NCBI RefSeq assembly: GCF_904849725.1
Contig: NC_058524.1
Coordinates: 511,670,263 to 511,734,262 of the forward strand
Origin: Hordeum vulgare subsp. vulgare
Taxonomy: Eukaryota; Streptophyta; Magnoliopsida; Poales; Poaceae
Direction: 5' to 3'
Length of the DNA stretch: 64,000 nucleotides
In this document: in pieces, positions 1-12,150 of the stretch
How the letters are laid out: each line of letters opens with the position of its first letter
Numbering within the stretch: the stretch's first letter is position 1
Notes under the pieces: model-generated
What the model was told of the DNA's origin: nothing
The model's input: only the letters and a program-made list of their open reading frames with translations
Database searches by the model: none
Program-made: the position numbers and the translations under genes

Positions 1-1406
1 CTTGGCAGCTGAATGCCAATACAACAACGACGCATCAAGCAACAAGCTCACCATCGAGGCACGACACGTGGGCAAGCGAGCCCAAGCTCAATCGGATCCC
101 CCGGAGACGTCTCCGGCTAAAAAAAAATAGGGATACGCTCCCCTCGGCACGACCCAGTCACACATAAGGTATGTCCCTCGTAGACAAAATTTCATTCTCA
201 AAATACCACGGGCAGCTATGGGGACCCACCACCAGAGACCATAAGTTCGGTTTAACCAAACTATAGTCCAAATGTCTTCACACACAAGAATGAGATGCCG
301 CTAAGGATCTCTCAAGCGTCAAGCTCACCTATAGCATGACAACTTATCAAGACCCTTTATTCAAGGTCCGCGAGCCGACAACAACCACCTTTGAAGGATA
401 TTACCCCACCTTCTAATAAGTACAGGAGAAATTGCGCAGCTGGAAGCCAGGCGAACGTCAAGTCACCCATGGTAGGACATGGAGAAAAAGTCGCTTGGAA
501 ATATGTTGTCCAAAATAATAGTTCCCTATAACAACTGCCATGGCATTATGTATTATAGTAAATATTATTCATATACTCTTTCATAATATCTTTACATATA
601 TATGTGTCCTTCTCATTGGTGCCAAAAGGTAGATTTGTTTAATAAATATCAAGTGTGATCGGCTAATAGACCGGGGGCATGGATAAATACCGCCCTGAGC
701 ACTACCCCGTCACTACTTTTATTAGTGTTTGGTTTCTTGGATATTGCTTTATATGCATCAGTTCCAAATTATGTCTTGGGCCAATAGTTGGGTTTCCTCG
801 CTCATGTGATTACCCCTTACATTCCGCTAGTTCGACTAAAGGGTAAAGGGAGAACCACTGCGATTGTATTCCCAGATGGCCTGGCTAAAAATACCTCAGT
901 GGAGAAAGCCGAAAACTGAGTGCCATAATAAGGGAGAACTCGTATGCAATCTGAGCTTAAGTACTAAAAACCGATGGAGGTTTTATTCCGTGTCATACGG
1001 AGGGGTTTGTTCCTTTACGAACCTTGTGATAACTATTTCCATATCCGTTTTATCCGACTACCACAAAAAACTGGGGTGTAGCCCCCCGAATTCAAGCTCT
1101 GAAGGCTAACTGAAAGCACTAAAGCCGAATAGTCCAATTGCCTCGTTTCCTTCACACACTACCTCCTTCGAGCACTGATATATGGGCTAAGGGTGACAGT
1201 GCGGATGTCTAAACACCCCATGTAGTCTCTAGATGGGGCCTGAAGCCGATGACTGGAAACTTTTACATTAAACGACCGAACATGAGTCAAAAAATAATCC
1301 AAAGTGCATTACATCAGGACAAGTTTCATAATGATAGATTGTTCCAAAGCACACTACAATACCACTACTCATAAATTACATCTTTGGAACACTCATATTC
1401 TATCGC
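1..1406. other. Gypsy internal sequence without readable genes
   Basis: This stretch lies on the 3' side of the minus-strand coiled-coil gene at 1407-3501. It reads as untranslated or decayed retroelement sequence. Only short ORFs full of chance frames are present, and I recognise no domain, LTR end or tandem repeat. It probably belongs to the same old gypsy element that continues at 13683-16778. Confidence 0.4.
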
Positions 1407-3501
1407 CTAAGCACCCTCCATCGTGACACACAAGTAAATCTCGGGACGCCGGTGATCCTTTCCACGAGGCGGAGGTGCGGTTGCCATCGTAAGAGGATTC
1501 ACCCCTGGGCAGTGCATCATGGTCCTTGCAAAAGCCATCCGAGCTCCCTCTATGCAGACAAAGCACTTCTGGACTTTGAGATGAGGCACAACGTCATACA
1601 ATTTCTGCACTAAGCCGAAGTAACTTCTTGACAAAGGCTCGGTAGGCCACAGTCGGATGCAGAGGTCCTTCATGGTCGGCTCCGCCATCCTGTGCAATTG
1701 CATAAGTTGCTTCATTTGATTTAAAAGAAGGGGGTTGGACTCGGGAACTTCGAACTGCGCCTAGAAAAGCCTGTGCTCGACGTCCCCGTCGGGACCACGT
1801 AGTGCTTGGCCGCATCTATTGCACTCCACGGGAGGTTCGTAAAGGCGCTTGGGGAACACCATTGCCTTGTAAGAAAGGCAAAGATGTTTCCACCAAAGGC
1901 ACTTTGTAATAAGTATGGCTTACCATCCGCAATGTTCTTGGCCTAGCGCACTTCTTCTACAAAGAAACGCCTCTCTACCCGCTCCGATTTGAGCTCGGAG
2001 GACAGCTTGGTGAGATCGGTCGCTTGTTCCTCGGACTTGCCCGCCGCTCTCGATCTTCAACGAGTTTAGCTCGGTGGCTGTCCGCTCCGCCACGATCTTA
2101 TAAACGACGGCCTCTTGCTTGGCCTTCTCCAATTCGGCCCTGAGTTTCTCCAACTCCATGTCCATAGCTGCTGACATATACTGAAATCACGATGTCATAT
2201 GCAAAAAGCCAGACAGTACTAAACGGCTAAAGTACGACAAGAGTCTCAGCGGCATGCATTAAGCTTACCCTGCTTCTCGTCTAGCCGACTATAAAGTCGG
2301 CTGAGTTCCTCATTGGACACTTGGAGTTTGCGGTTTAGCTCGGCAAGTTCGAGGGAATTGGTAGATACAACCGAGGACAAGGCCTGCAAAACAAGATGGG
2401 GTTTGATAAGCATCGACGCTAACGGATTGGGATATTTGGCCGAAGTACCCTACTGAGCTGATATAGTTCATGGGTCCCCGAACTGATTTTGTGCAAAGAC
2501 CATGACTTGTTTTGAGCCACGGATATGTTTTTCAACTCACCCATGAATCAAGGGCTATCATACCTATAAGGCATGTAAAAGCTTATAAATAAAATTAACA
2601 CTAATCGGTTTACTTCGAAGCCTACCAGCAAACCGCTGAAGGCTTCCTTCAGTGTGCTATCAACGGACCGCATACTTTGCAGAATCGCACCCATAAGGGT
2701 GCGGTGTTCCTCCATGATGGATGAGCTGGATAGGGTCTCCTCCATCATTGTAGGCTACTCGGCCGCAGCCCGTCCTGTCACACGCGACGCTATAGGAAAC
2801 ATAGAAGACACTGAAGGAGGAGGAAGCTCGGACGAATCCAAGCCTCCCTCTTCCCTTGTAGGGAAGGGATCGACCTCCTCGGTCCTGGTGACTAAGGCAT
2901 GAACCTCGGCTGGGACCTCCCGGTCTTCGGTGGCCGAGGTATTTACCTCGGCCATCACCACATCGTCCCCCATGCTCGGAGGGGCAAGCCTGTGCGAAAA
3001 AACTTACCTGGAGCACCCTCTCCACGAGCACGAGGTTGCTCACTGCCAATTGGGCGAAGGAGAAAACCCCATGTTTGTAATGGGCCATCATGTCTGCAAC
3101 CATCAACAGTACCATGGCCTGCCCGGTGGTCGAGGAGCTCGCCCCGGTTGCAGCCGGCGCGCCGCTTAGCTGCCCCCACTACTCCGTCACGTGCGATAGC
3201 GACCGAGTACCTCGGCCGCCTCCAACAACACGAGGAGCTATCGACGCGGCCGGATTCGCTTGCGTCACAGAAACGACCATGGCTCGGCCATCGCCACCCT
3301 CAGCCTCATGCCCGGCCCGACACCCTGACTAGGGCGCCGAGCGAGGCACCTCCTCGGCCGCCCGCTCCCGAGACAGCGGTACCATCAACTCCGGCGGCGG
3401 CTCCTGGTGCACCTCCGCGTGCGCCGGCGAGCCCCCCACTGCAGGAGCCCCGGGAGCCATGGGTGCACTGGCGTCACTCGCCGCCTCGGCGAGGAGGCTC
3501 C
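1407..3501 (-). pseudogene. C-terminal part of gypsy-associated coiled-coil gene (antisense ORF), spliced
   Basis: This minus-strand segment carries the C-terminal part of the extra gene found in some grass gypsy elements. I see exon-like blocks with usable splice ends: 2269-2383 (acceptor TTTTGCAG, donor GTAAGC; reads as a heptad-like coil with LELAELNRKLQVSNEELSRL) and 1924-2170 (acceptor TGTCAG, donor GTAAGC; Glu/Lys/Leu-rich coil). A last block at 1407-1715 contains LWPTEPLSRSYFGLVQKLYD and CIEGARMAFAR, residues I recall as the conserved tail of these proteins. The 2755-3501 part is a Pro/Ser/Glu-rich linker. The reading frame changes between blocks, so the copy is decayed. The N-terminal half lies at 13683-15236; the Athila-like element at 3502-13677 separates the two. 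Function in the element is unknown. Confidence 0.6.
3497..3501. repeat. Target site duplication GCTCC (left)
   Basis: The five bases GCTCC directly before the 5' LTR recur at 13678-13682 directly after the 3' LTR. This proves that both LTRs and everything between them entered as one insertion. Confidence 0.9.
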
Positions 3502-5027
3502 TGATACGTCCATTTTGAATCATGTTTTCATGTTGATATTTATCGCTTCTTTGGCTGTTATTTCACTTCACGGTACCATTCTTATGACTTTTCTCTCTTA
3601 TTTTGCAAGGTTTACATGAAGAGGGAGAATGCCGGCAACTGGAATTTTGGACTGAAAGTGGAGCCAAGTTGAGATACCTATTCTTCGCAACTCCAAACGC
3701 CGTAAAAATCAACGAGGATTTTTTTCCTGATTTTTCAAAAATACTGGGCCGAAGAAGTGCGATAGGGGGGGCGTGCAGGTGGCCACAAGCCTCCATGGCG
3801 TGACAACCCCCCCAGGTCGCGCCATGAGGGCTTGTGGGCACCCTGTTGGCCCACTTGCCCCCCCTCTTTTGCTATATGGAGGGATTCGTCCAGGAAAACA
3901 ATCATAGAGGAGCTTTTTCGTGGTTTCTCCGCCGCCACGAGGCGGAACTTGAGCAGAACCAATCTAGAGCTCCGGCAGGATGATCCTGCCGGGCAAACTT
4001 CCCTCCCGGAGGGGGAAATCGTCGCCATCGTGTCACCAACACTCCTCTCATCGGAGGGGACTCGTCACCATCAACATCTTCATCAGCACCATCTCATCTC
4101 CAAACCCTAGTTCATCACTTGTAACCAATCTCCGTCTCGCGACTCCGATTGGTACTTGTAAGGTTGCTAGTAGTGTTGATTACTCTTTGTAGTTGATGCT
4201 AGTTGGATTATTTGGTGGAAGAGTTTATGTTCAGATCCTTGATGCTACTCATTACCTCTCTGGTCATGAATATGATCATGCTTTGTGAGTAGTTACTTTT
4301 GTTCCTGAGGACATGGGATAAGTCATGCTAATAGTAGTCATGTGAATTTGGTATTCGTTCGGTATTTTGATATGTTGTATGTTGTTTTTCCTCTAGTGGT
4401 ATTATGTGAACGTCGACTACATAACACTTCACCATTATTTGGGCCTAGAGGAAGGCATTGGGAAGTAGTAAGTAGATGATGGGTTGCTAGAGTGACAGAA
4501 GCTTAAACCCTAGTTTATGCGTTACTTCGTAAGGGGCTGATTTGGATCCACTAGTTTAATGCTATGGTTAGACTTTGTCTTAATTCTTCTTTCATAGTTG
4601 CGGATGCTTGCGAGAGGGGTTAATCATAAGTGGGATGCTTGTCCAAGTAAGGGCAGTACCCAAGCGCCGGTCCACCCACATATCAAACTATAAAAGTAAC
4701 GAACGCGAATGATATGAACATGATGAAACTAGCATTACAGAAATTCCCGTGTGTCCTCGGGAGCATTTTTCCTCCTATAAGACTTTGTCCAGGCTTGCCC
4801 CTTGCTACAAAAGGGATTGGGCCACTTTGCTGCACCGTTGCTACTTTTGTTACTTGTTGCTCGCTACGAATCATCTCACCACACAATCACTTGTTACCGA
4901 CAATTTCAGTGCTTGCAGATATTTCCTTGCTGAAAACCACTTGTCAGATCCTTCTGCTCCTCGTCGGGTTTGACACTCTTACTTATCGAAAGGACTATGA
5001 TTGATCCCCTATAATTGTGGGTCATCA
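3502..5027 (+). repeat. 5' LTR of the Athila-like element
   Basis: It begins TGATACGTCC and ends at TCA just before the primer site region, and pairs with 12151-13677. Inside it, CCACAAGCC (3783-3791) and GGCTTGTGG (3829-3837) can pair around a GC-rich core in the promoter-proximal part. Confidence 0.9.
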
Positions 5028-5038
5028 AGACTCTTTTC

Positions 5039-5056
5039 TGGCGCCGTTGCCGGGGA
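5039..5056 (+). promoter_or_regulatory. Primer binding site, tRNA-Asp type
   Basis: TGGCGCCGTTGCCGGGGA is complementary to the 3' end I recall for plant tRNA-Asp (ending in CCGGCAACGGCGCCA). It lies 11 bases after the 5' LTR and would prime minus-strand DNA synthesis. Confidence 0.8.
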
Positions 5057-5133
5057 GTGAAGAACCTTTGGTAAGTGGAACTTTGTAAGGAAACATTCAT
5101 ATAGTGTGCTGAAATTTATTGTCACTTCTCACT

Positions 5134-7197
5134 ATGGATACTAATCCTTTGAGGGGCTTGCTCGGGGTATCTTCACCTCGAACGGAAGCACAAATAGTTG
5201 CCCCTCAACCTGCTGCACCTAGTGAAAATATTTGCTTCCAATTTCCTTCGGGTATGCTTGACAAACTGCTGGCTAATCCTTTTACAGAAGATGGAGCATC
5301 ACACCCAGACTTGCATCTGATCTATGTAGATGAAGTTTGTGGTTTATTTAAGCTTGCATGTGTGCCCGAGGATGAGGTCAAGAAGAAGGTCTTTCCTTTA
5401 TCTTTGAAGGATAAGGCGTTGACATGGTATAGGCTATGTGATGATACTGGATCATGGGACTACAATCGGTTGAAATTTGAATTTCCTCAAAAGTTTTATC
5501 CTATACATATAGTACATCGTGATCAAAATTATATTTACAATTTTTGGCCTCGTGACAGAGAAAGCATCGCTCAAGCTTGGGGGAGGCTTAAATCAATGTT
5601 ATATTCATGCCCCAATCATGAGCTCTCGAGAGAAATTATCATCCAGAACTTCTATGCTCGGCTATCTCATGATGATCGCACCATGCTTGACACTTCTTGT
5701 ACGAGTTCTTTTATGAAGAGAGATTTTGACTTCAAATGGAATTGATTGGAGAGAATTAAATTCAACTCTGAAGATTGGGAGCTTGAAGAAGGTAAGGAGT
5801 CAGGTATGAATTTCACGTTTGATTGCGTTAAATCCTTCGTTGAGACAAATACCTTTAGTGATTTTAGCGCTAAGTTTGGACTTGACTCTGAGATAGTAGC
5901 TTCATTGTGTGAATCCTTTGCTACTCATATTGATCTCCCCAAAGAGAAGTGGTTTAAATTCCATCCTCCTTTAGAAGTCAATGTAGTTAAACCCAATCCA
6001 GTTGAAGAGAAAGTCATTGCCTATAATGATCCTGTTGTTCCCAGTGCTTGCATTGAGAAACCACCTTTCCCTATTAGGATAAAGGATCATTCTAAAGCTT
6101 CAACTGTGATACGTAGAGGCTACATTAGAACACCTACACCCCCTGAGAAAATTAGAGTTGAACCTAGCATTGCGATTATCAAAGATCTTCTGTGTGAAGA
6201 AGTTGAGGGACATAATATTCACTTCTGTGAAGATGCTGCTAGAATTGCTAAACCTCACGCTAGAGACAAACATAGGCCTGTTGTTGGCATGCCTGTGGTT
6301 TCTGTTAAGATAGGAGATCATTGTTATCATGGCTTATGTAACGTGGGTGCTAGTGTTAGTGCAATACCTCAATCCTTATACGATGAAATCAAAGACGATA
6401 TTGCACCTGTTGAGATAGAGCCTATTGATGTCACTATTCAGCTTGTGAATAGAGATACTATCTGCCCTGTGGGAATTGTTAGGGATGTTGAAGTCTCGTG
6501 TGGTAAAACGAAGTATCCTGCTGATTTCCTCGTTCTTGCTACTGCACAAGATAGCTTTTGTCCCATCATATTTGGTAGACCTTTTCTCAATACTGTGAAT
6601 GCTCATATTGATTATGAGAAGCAAATTGTCACTGTTGGCTTTGAAGGTGTGTCACATGAGTTCAATTTCTCTAAGCTTGGTAGACAACCTCATGAAAAGG
6701 AGTTGCCTAGTAGGGATGAAACTATTGCCTTAGCCTCTATTGCCGTGCCTCCTACTGATCCCTTAGAGCAATACTTGCTTGAGCATGAAAATGATATGCA
6801 TATGGATGAAAGGGATGAGATAGATAGAGTTGTCTTAGAACAATATGCTATCCTTAACAATAACTTGCCTGTTGAACTGCTTGTGGATCCACCCCCAGCA
6901 AAGGGTGATCCTGCGTTCGAGCTTAAACAGTTGCCTGATACTCTTAAGTATGCCTACCTTGATGAAAAGGAGATATATCCTGTTATTATTAGTGCTAGCC
7001 TCGCAGAGCATGAAGAAAAGAAGTTACTAAAAACTCTAAGGAATTACAGTGCTGCTATTGGATATACTCTTGATGATCTTAAGGTCACTAGTCCTACTCT
7101 AAGCCAGCAGAAGATTAAAACTGATCCTGATTTCAAAGTAGTTGATGATCATCAAAGGAGATTAAATCCTAAGATGAAAGAAGTAGTGAGAAAATAA
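5134..7197 (+). pseudogene. gag-protease polyprotein of the Athila-like element
   Basis: Single frame from the ATG at 5134 (upstream in-frame codons lack ATG) to the TAA at 7195-7197, broken by a TGA at 5743-5745. The N-terminal part holds the retrotransposon gag fold: LTWYRLCD and the W-x-R-L-K region near 5560-5600. Residues encoded around 6330-6370 read CNVGASVSAIP, the aspartic protease active site, where the family normally has Asp. Here the Asp codon has become Asn, so the protease should be dead. ILGRPFL-type sequence (FGRPFLNT) follows near 6570. The frame ends at the start of the RT region, where VRKEILK-like sequence reads VRK-stop-ILK. It acts, in intact relatives, in particle assembly and polyprotein processing. 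The next frame (7198-9910) is reached only after a 2-base deletion near 7221. Confidence 0.85.
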
Positions 7198-9910
7198 ATA
7201 CTAAAGCTCCTGGAAGCAGGTCATTTATCCTGTTGCTCATAGCGATTGGATGAGTCTGGTGCATTGCGTCCCTAATAAGGGAGGTATTACCGTTGTCCCT
7301 AATGATAAGGATGAATTGATCCCACAGAGGATTATCACTAGCTATAGGATGGTGATCGATTTTAGGAAACTGAATAAAGCCACTAGGAAAGATCATTACC
7401 CTTTGCCTTTTATCGACCAAATTCTAGAAAGGTTGTCCAGACACACACACTTCTGCTTTCTAGACGGTTATTCTGGTTTCTCCCAAATACCAGTTGCACA
7501 ATCTGATCAGGAGAAAACCACTTTCACTTGCCCTTTCGGTACCTTTGCCTATAGACATATGCCTTTTGGCTTATGCAATGCACCTGCCACCTTTCAAAGA
7601 TGTATGATGGCTATATTCTCTGACTTTTGTGAAAAGATTGTCGAGGTTTTCATGGATGACTTCTCCGTTTACGGGTCTTTCTTTGATGATTGCCTCAGCA
7701 ACCTTGATCGAGTCTTGCAGAGATGTATAGACACCAATCTTGTCTTGAGTTGGGAGAAGTGCCACTTTATGGTTAATGAAGGCATCGTCTTAGGACATAA
7801 AATTTGTGAAAGAGGTATTGAAGTCGATAAGGCTAAGGTTGATGCAATCGAGAAAATGCCATACCCCACAGATATCAAAGGTATAAGAAGTTTCCTTGGT
7901 CGTGCTGGTTTCTATAGAAGGTTCATCAAAGACTTCTCTAAGATTTCTAGGCCTCTTACCAATCTCTTACAAAAGGATATTCCTTTTGTTTTTTATGATG
8001 ATTGTGAGGAAGCCTTCTAAATACATAAGAGGGCTTTGATAACTGCACCTATTGTTCAACCACCTGATTGGAACTTACCTTTTGAGATCATGTGTGACGC
8101 TAGTGATTATGTTATTGGTGTTGTCCTAGGGCAAAGAGTCGATAAGAAGTTGAATGTTATTCACTACGCTAGTAAAACTCTAGACAGTGCCCAAAGAAGC
8201 TATGCCACTACGGAGATGGAATTTTTAGCAGTCGTGTTTGCATGTGAAAAGTTGAGGTCTTACATAGTTGATTCCAAAGTCACTATTTATACTGATCATG
8301 CTGCTATTAAGTACCTTATGGAGAAGAAAGACGCTAAACCTAGACTTATCACATGGGTTCTCTTGCTACAAGAATTTGATTTGCACGTTGTCGACAGAAA
8401 GGGTGCTGATAACCCAGTAGCAGATAACTTGTCTAGGTTGGAGAACGTTCTTGATGACCCACAACCTATTGATGATAGCTTTCCCGATGAGCAATTAAAT
8501 GTCATCAATGCTTCACTTAGTGCACCGTGGTATGCTGATTATGCAAACTAAATCGTTGCCAAATACATACCACCTAGTTTCACGTACCAGCAAAAGAAGA
8601 AATTCTTCTTTGACTTGAGACATTACTTTTGGGATGATCCTCACCTTTATAAGGAAGGAGTAGATGGTGTTATTAGACGTTGTGTACCTGAACATGAACA
8701 GGGACATATCCTATAGAAGTGTCACTCCGAGGCCTACGGAGGACACCATGCGGGAGATAGAACTGCACACAAGGTATTGCAATCAGGTTTCTGTTGGCCC
8801 ACTCTCTTCAAGGATGCCCGTAAGTTTGTCTTGTCTTGTGACGAATGTCAAAGAATAGGTAATATTAGCAAATGTCAGGAAATGCCTATGAACTATTCAC
8901 TTGTCATTGAACCATTTGATGTCTGGGGCTTTGATTATATGGGACCTTTTCCAAAATCCAATGGGTATACTCACATCCTAGTTGCTATTGATTATGTCAC
9001 TAAGTGGGTAGAATCTATCCCCACTAGTAGTGATGATCATACCACCTCTATCAAGATGTTGATAGAAGTCATCTTCCCTAGATTTGGAGTCCCTAGATAT
9101 CTAATGACCGACGGTGGTTCACACTTTATTCATGGTGCTTTCCGTAAAATGCTTGCTAAGTACGATGTCAACCATAGAATTGCATATCCCTATCACCCTC
9201 AGTCCACTGGTCAAGTAGAGCTAAGTAATAGAGAGATTAAACTGATTCTGCAAAAGACTGTCAACAGGTCTAGAAAGAATTGGTCTAAGAAGCTCGATGA
9301 TGCACTGTGGGCTTATAGAACTGCCTATAAGAATCCTATGGGCATGTCTCCGTACAAAATGGTGTATGGGAAAGCATGTCACTTACCTCTTGAGCTAGAG
9401 CATAAAGCTTATTAGGCAATCAAAGAGCTCAACTTTGATTTCAATCTTGCCGGTGAGAAGAGGTTATTTGATATTAGCTCGCTTGATGAGTGGAGAACTC
9501 AGGCATATGAGAATTCCAAGCTGTTCAAAGACAAGGTTAAGAGGTGGCATGATAAGAGGATACAAAAGCGTGAGTTCAATGTAGGTGATTATGACTTGCT
9601 ATATAACTCTCATTTAAGATTCTTTGTAGGCAAGCTTCTCTCTAAATGGGAAGGTCCCTACGTTGTTGAGGAAGTATATCGTTCCGGTGCTATCAACATC
9701 AACAACACGGAAGGTAATTGCCCGAGAGTTGTAAATGGGCAGAGAATCAAGCATTATATCTCAGGTACTCCCATAAATGTTGAAAGCAATATTATCAATA
9801 CCATAACTCCGGAAGAATACGTAAGGGATATTTATCAGCCTGTTTCAGACTCCGAAAACGAAGAGGTATGTGATTCGGTAAGAAAACAGAGTCCAAAACT
9901 TTTCCTGTAG
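7198..9910 (+). pseudogene. pol: reverse transcriptase, RNase H and integrase of the Athila-like element
   Basis: One frame throughout, interrupted by stops at 8018-8020, 8549-8551, about 8714-8716 and 9413-9415. RT spans about 7250-8020: YRMVIDFRKLN, FSQIPV, and VFMDDFSVYG with the FMDD catalytic box at about 7650. RNase H follows at 8036-8500: MCDASDY with the first catalytic Asp, [30 protein letters not shown]. The integrase runs from about 8715: an HHCC zinc knuckle (GHHAG ... SCDECQ), then the DDE core with FDYMGPFP, MTDGGSHFIHG and HPQSTGQVELSNREIK. It ends in GKACHLPLELEHKAY and a C-terminal SKWEGPYVVEEVY-type region. There is no chromodomain, as expected for Athila. Copying and insertion of element cDNA is the family role. 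This copy is defective by nonsense mutation, although all catalytic motifs remain readable. Confidence 0.9.
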
Positions 9911-10198
9911 GAAATTTTCTCCGTTTTGGAATATTTGAAAAAAAATACAAAAATTGGAAGTAGTCCGGAAAGTGCGGGAGGAGGCGACAAGCCTGCACGG
10001 CGCGGGCCCACCCCGTGGTCGCACCGTGAGGGCTTGTGGCCACCTCGTGCGCCTCCCGGAATCCGTTTTCGTGCGGGTTACTCCTTCTGGTCTGAAAAAA
10101 ATCATTATATATACTTCCGTTTGGTCTGACCCCTGCATCACGCAGATTTCCTGTGTTTTTCGTTTCGAGCCTGTTTTCTGCCGCAGATGTAGGTCAAG
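9911..10198 (+). promoter_or_regulatory. Spacer upstream of extra ORF, carries an LTR-like GC-rich module
   Basis: The bases around 9986-10039 (GACAAGCC, GC-rich core, GGCTTGTGG) resemble the hairpin-forming module of the element's own LTRs at 3783-3837 and 12434-12488. A TATATATAC run follows at about 10106-10114, 85-95 bases before the ATG at 10199. This could be an internal promoter for the extra ORF. That is inference from layout only. Confidence 0.35.
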
Positions 10199-10615
10199 AT
10201 GTCGTCCAAGGAATCTGTGGGGGAGAACAACCTCCATCAAATCTATGGAGAAGTTCATGCTAATCTGAAAAGGATGGAGGTCATGGAGGCTAAGGAAAGG
10301 CTACCTAAAGAAACCAAGGGCAAATCTAAGGAGAAGGATCAGGCATGGGACAAAGTGCAATCTGTGCTCAAGAAGGAAGAAGTTGAAGAAGTGGATTTCC
10401 TCCAACCCTACCTCCACCTACTGTCTCCATCTTTGATTGAACTCTTGAGGTTTTGTGAAACAACTCGTGCTCGCAATACTTGTCTCACTCGTGAAGTTGT
10501 TTTGCTGGAAAAACATATCGTGGATCTCCAAGGTATAAATCAAAGATTAATGGCCCTCTTGGAGTCGAAGATTGCAACAACTCCTCCACCATCACCACCA
10601 AAGGAAGACAACTGA
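10199..10615 (+). CDS. Extra ORF between pol and 3' LTR, predicted soluble coiled-coil protein
   Basis: An uninterrupted 138-codon frame from ATG at 10199 to TGA at 10613, while the gag-pol frames around it carry many stops. The N-terminal half (residues 1-65) is very rich in Lys and Glu (MEVMEAKERLPKET, KKEEVEEVDF). Residues 70-125 have leucine spacing that fits a helix or short coil (LIELLRFCE, VVLLEKHIVDLQGINQRL). A proline-rich tail (TPPPSPPKED) ends it. I see no signal peptide and no membrane segment, so it does not look like the env-like ORF of some Athila elements, although it sits in the same place. I recognise no domain. It may be a regulatory or RNA-binding accessory protein, or an ORF open by chance. 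Confidence 0.55.
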   Translation: MSSKESVGENNLHQIYGEVHANLKRMEVMEAKERLPKETKGKSKEKDQAWDKVQSVLKKEEVEEVDFLQPYLHLLSPSLIELLRFCETTRARNTCLTREVVLLEKHIVDLQGINQRLMALLESKIATTPPPSPPKEDN

Positions 10616-12150
10616 GCATTGGTATGGGCAATCCCCTTGGCTTTTGCCAAGCTTGGGGGAGTTGCCCCGGTATCGTATCACCATCACATATTTTGACTTT
10701 ACCTTTGTTTTAGTTTTCCTTTTTCAGTTTTCTCTTTCTCTAGTAGATTAAAAGTCTTAGTGTTTTAGTCTTGAGTTTTGCTTTGTGTCACCCCCGATGT
10801 ATTCTTGCTTGTGAGCCATATAATAAAAAATGTCTTAGTTGAAGGGCTTTGCCACTTGCCATGATCAAAAGAGTGAGAATTGAACAAAAGCATAAAAGAT
10901 CATGTAATGATCTTATGGGAAGTGATGGCTTCACATATAAAAAGAATGAGGATTGAAATTGTTGAGGGTAGGCAAACATAGACCTTGGTCATTGTCGCAA
11001 TTAATAGGAAGTGATAAGGAAGGAGAGGTTCACATATAAATATATCATCTCTGACACCATCTATGATTGTGAACACTCACTAAACTATTACATCCTAGAA
11101 GTAGATGTTGGACAAGGAAGATGACCTAATGAATTGTGTTTGCTTAGCTCTGAACAATGTTATATGATTAGAGATCCCTTAGCATGTGACGATTGCTTCC
11201 ACCTCATATTAGCCAAAACCTTCTACACCAAGTAGAGATACTACTTGTGCATCCATAAACCTTCAAACCAGTTTTGCCATGAGTGTCCACCATACCTACC
11301 TATGGATTGAATAAGATCCCTCAAGTAAGTTGTCATCGGTGCAAGCAATAAAAAATGCTCTCTAATATGTATGATCTATTAGTGTGTGTAAAATAAGCTT
11401 TATACGAACCGGTCATGAGAAAGACATAAAATTTACAAACTGCATAATAAAGTTCTTTATCACGGGAGGCAATATAAAGTGACGTTCCTCCGCACTAAGA
11501 GGACACGCATCCAAACCTCAAAAGCGCATGACAACCTCTGCTTCCCTCTGCGAAGGGCCTATCTTGTACCTTCACTTTTTGCCCTTGAAAGAGTCATGGT
11601 GATCTTCACCAATTCCCTATTTCGCCTTTATCTTGGCTAACGTCATATGCTAGGGAAAGATCTATATTCATATGTCAACTTGGATGTAAGTATTCATGAA
11701 TTATTATTGTTGACATTACCCTTGAGGTAAGCAGTTGGGAGGCAAAACTATAAGCCCCTATCTTTCTCTGTGTCCAGCTGAAACTTTGATCTCATGAGTA
11801 CCACGTGAGTTGTAGCAATTGTAGAGAAAGAAAGAATGATTGAGTATGTGGATTTTCTTTACAAGCTCTTATTTGACTCTTTCTGATGTTGTGATAAATT
11901 GCAATTTCTTCAATGACTAAAGGCTATGAGTAGTTACTTCTCGGTAAGGTTCTTGATCCATGCTTTACTTTGTGAAGGAATTATCACTTTAGCATGAGAG
12001 ATTATATGTTGGTATTGTTGTTCTGATCATGATCATGATGCATGCATGTTCGTATCTTGTTTTGACGACACCTCTCTCCCTAAACATGTGGACATATTTA
12101 TTGAGCTAGGCTTTCGCTTGAGGAGAAGCGAGGTCTAAGCTTGGGGGAGT
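10616..12150 (+). other. Long 3' untranslated region of the Athila-like element with polypurine tracts
   Basis: No gene is visible over 1.5 kb. It holds an internal copy of the polypurine-like motif AAGCTTGGGGGAG at 10649-10661 and the real pre-LTR tract with the same bases at 12137-12149, one base before the 3' LTR. TTGGGAGGCAA at 11735-11745 is the truncated form of a hairpin motif found in two other elements of this window. Confidence 0.6.

Noticed and set aside
4683..4886. Minus-strand ORF of 67 codons repeated almost exactly at 13333-13536
   Set aside because: It lies in the paired LTRs, so the similarity is due to LTR duplication. The frame is antisense and has no domain.
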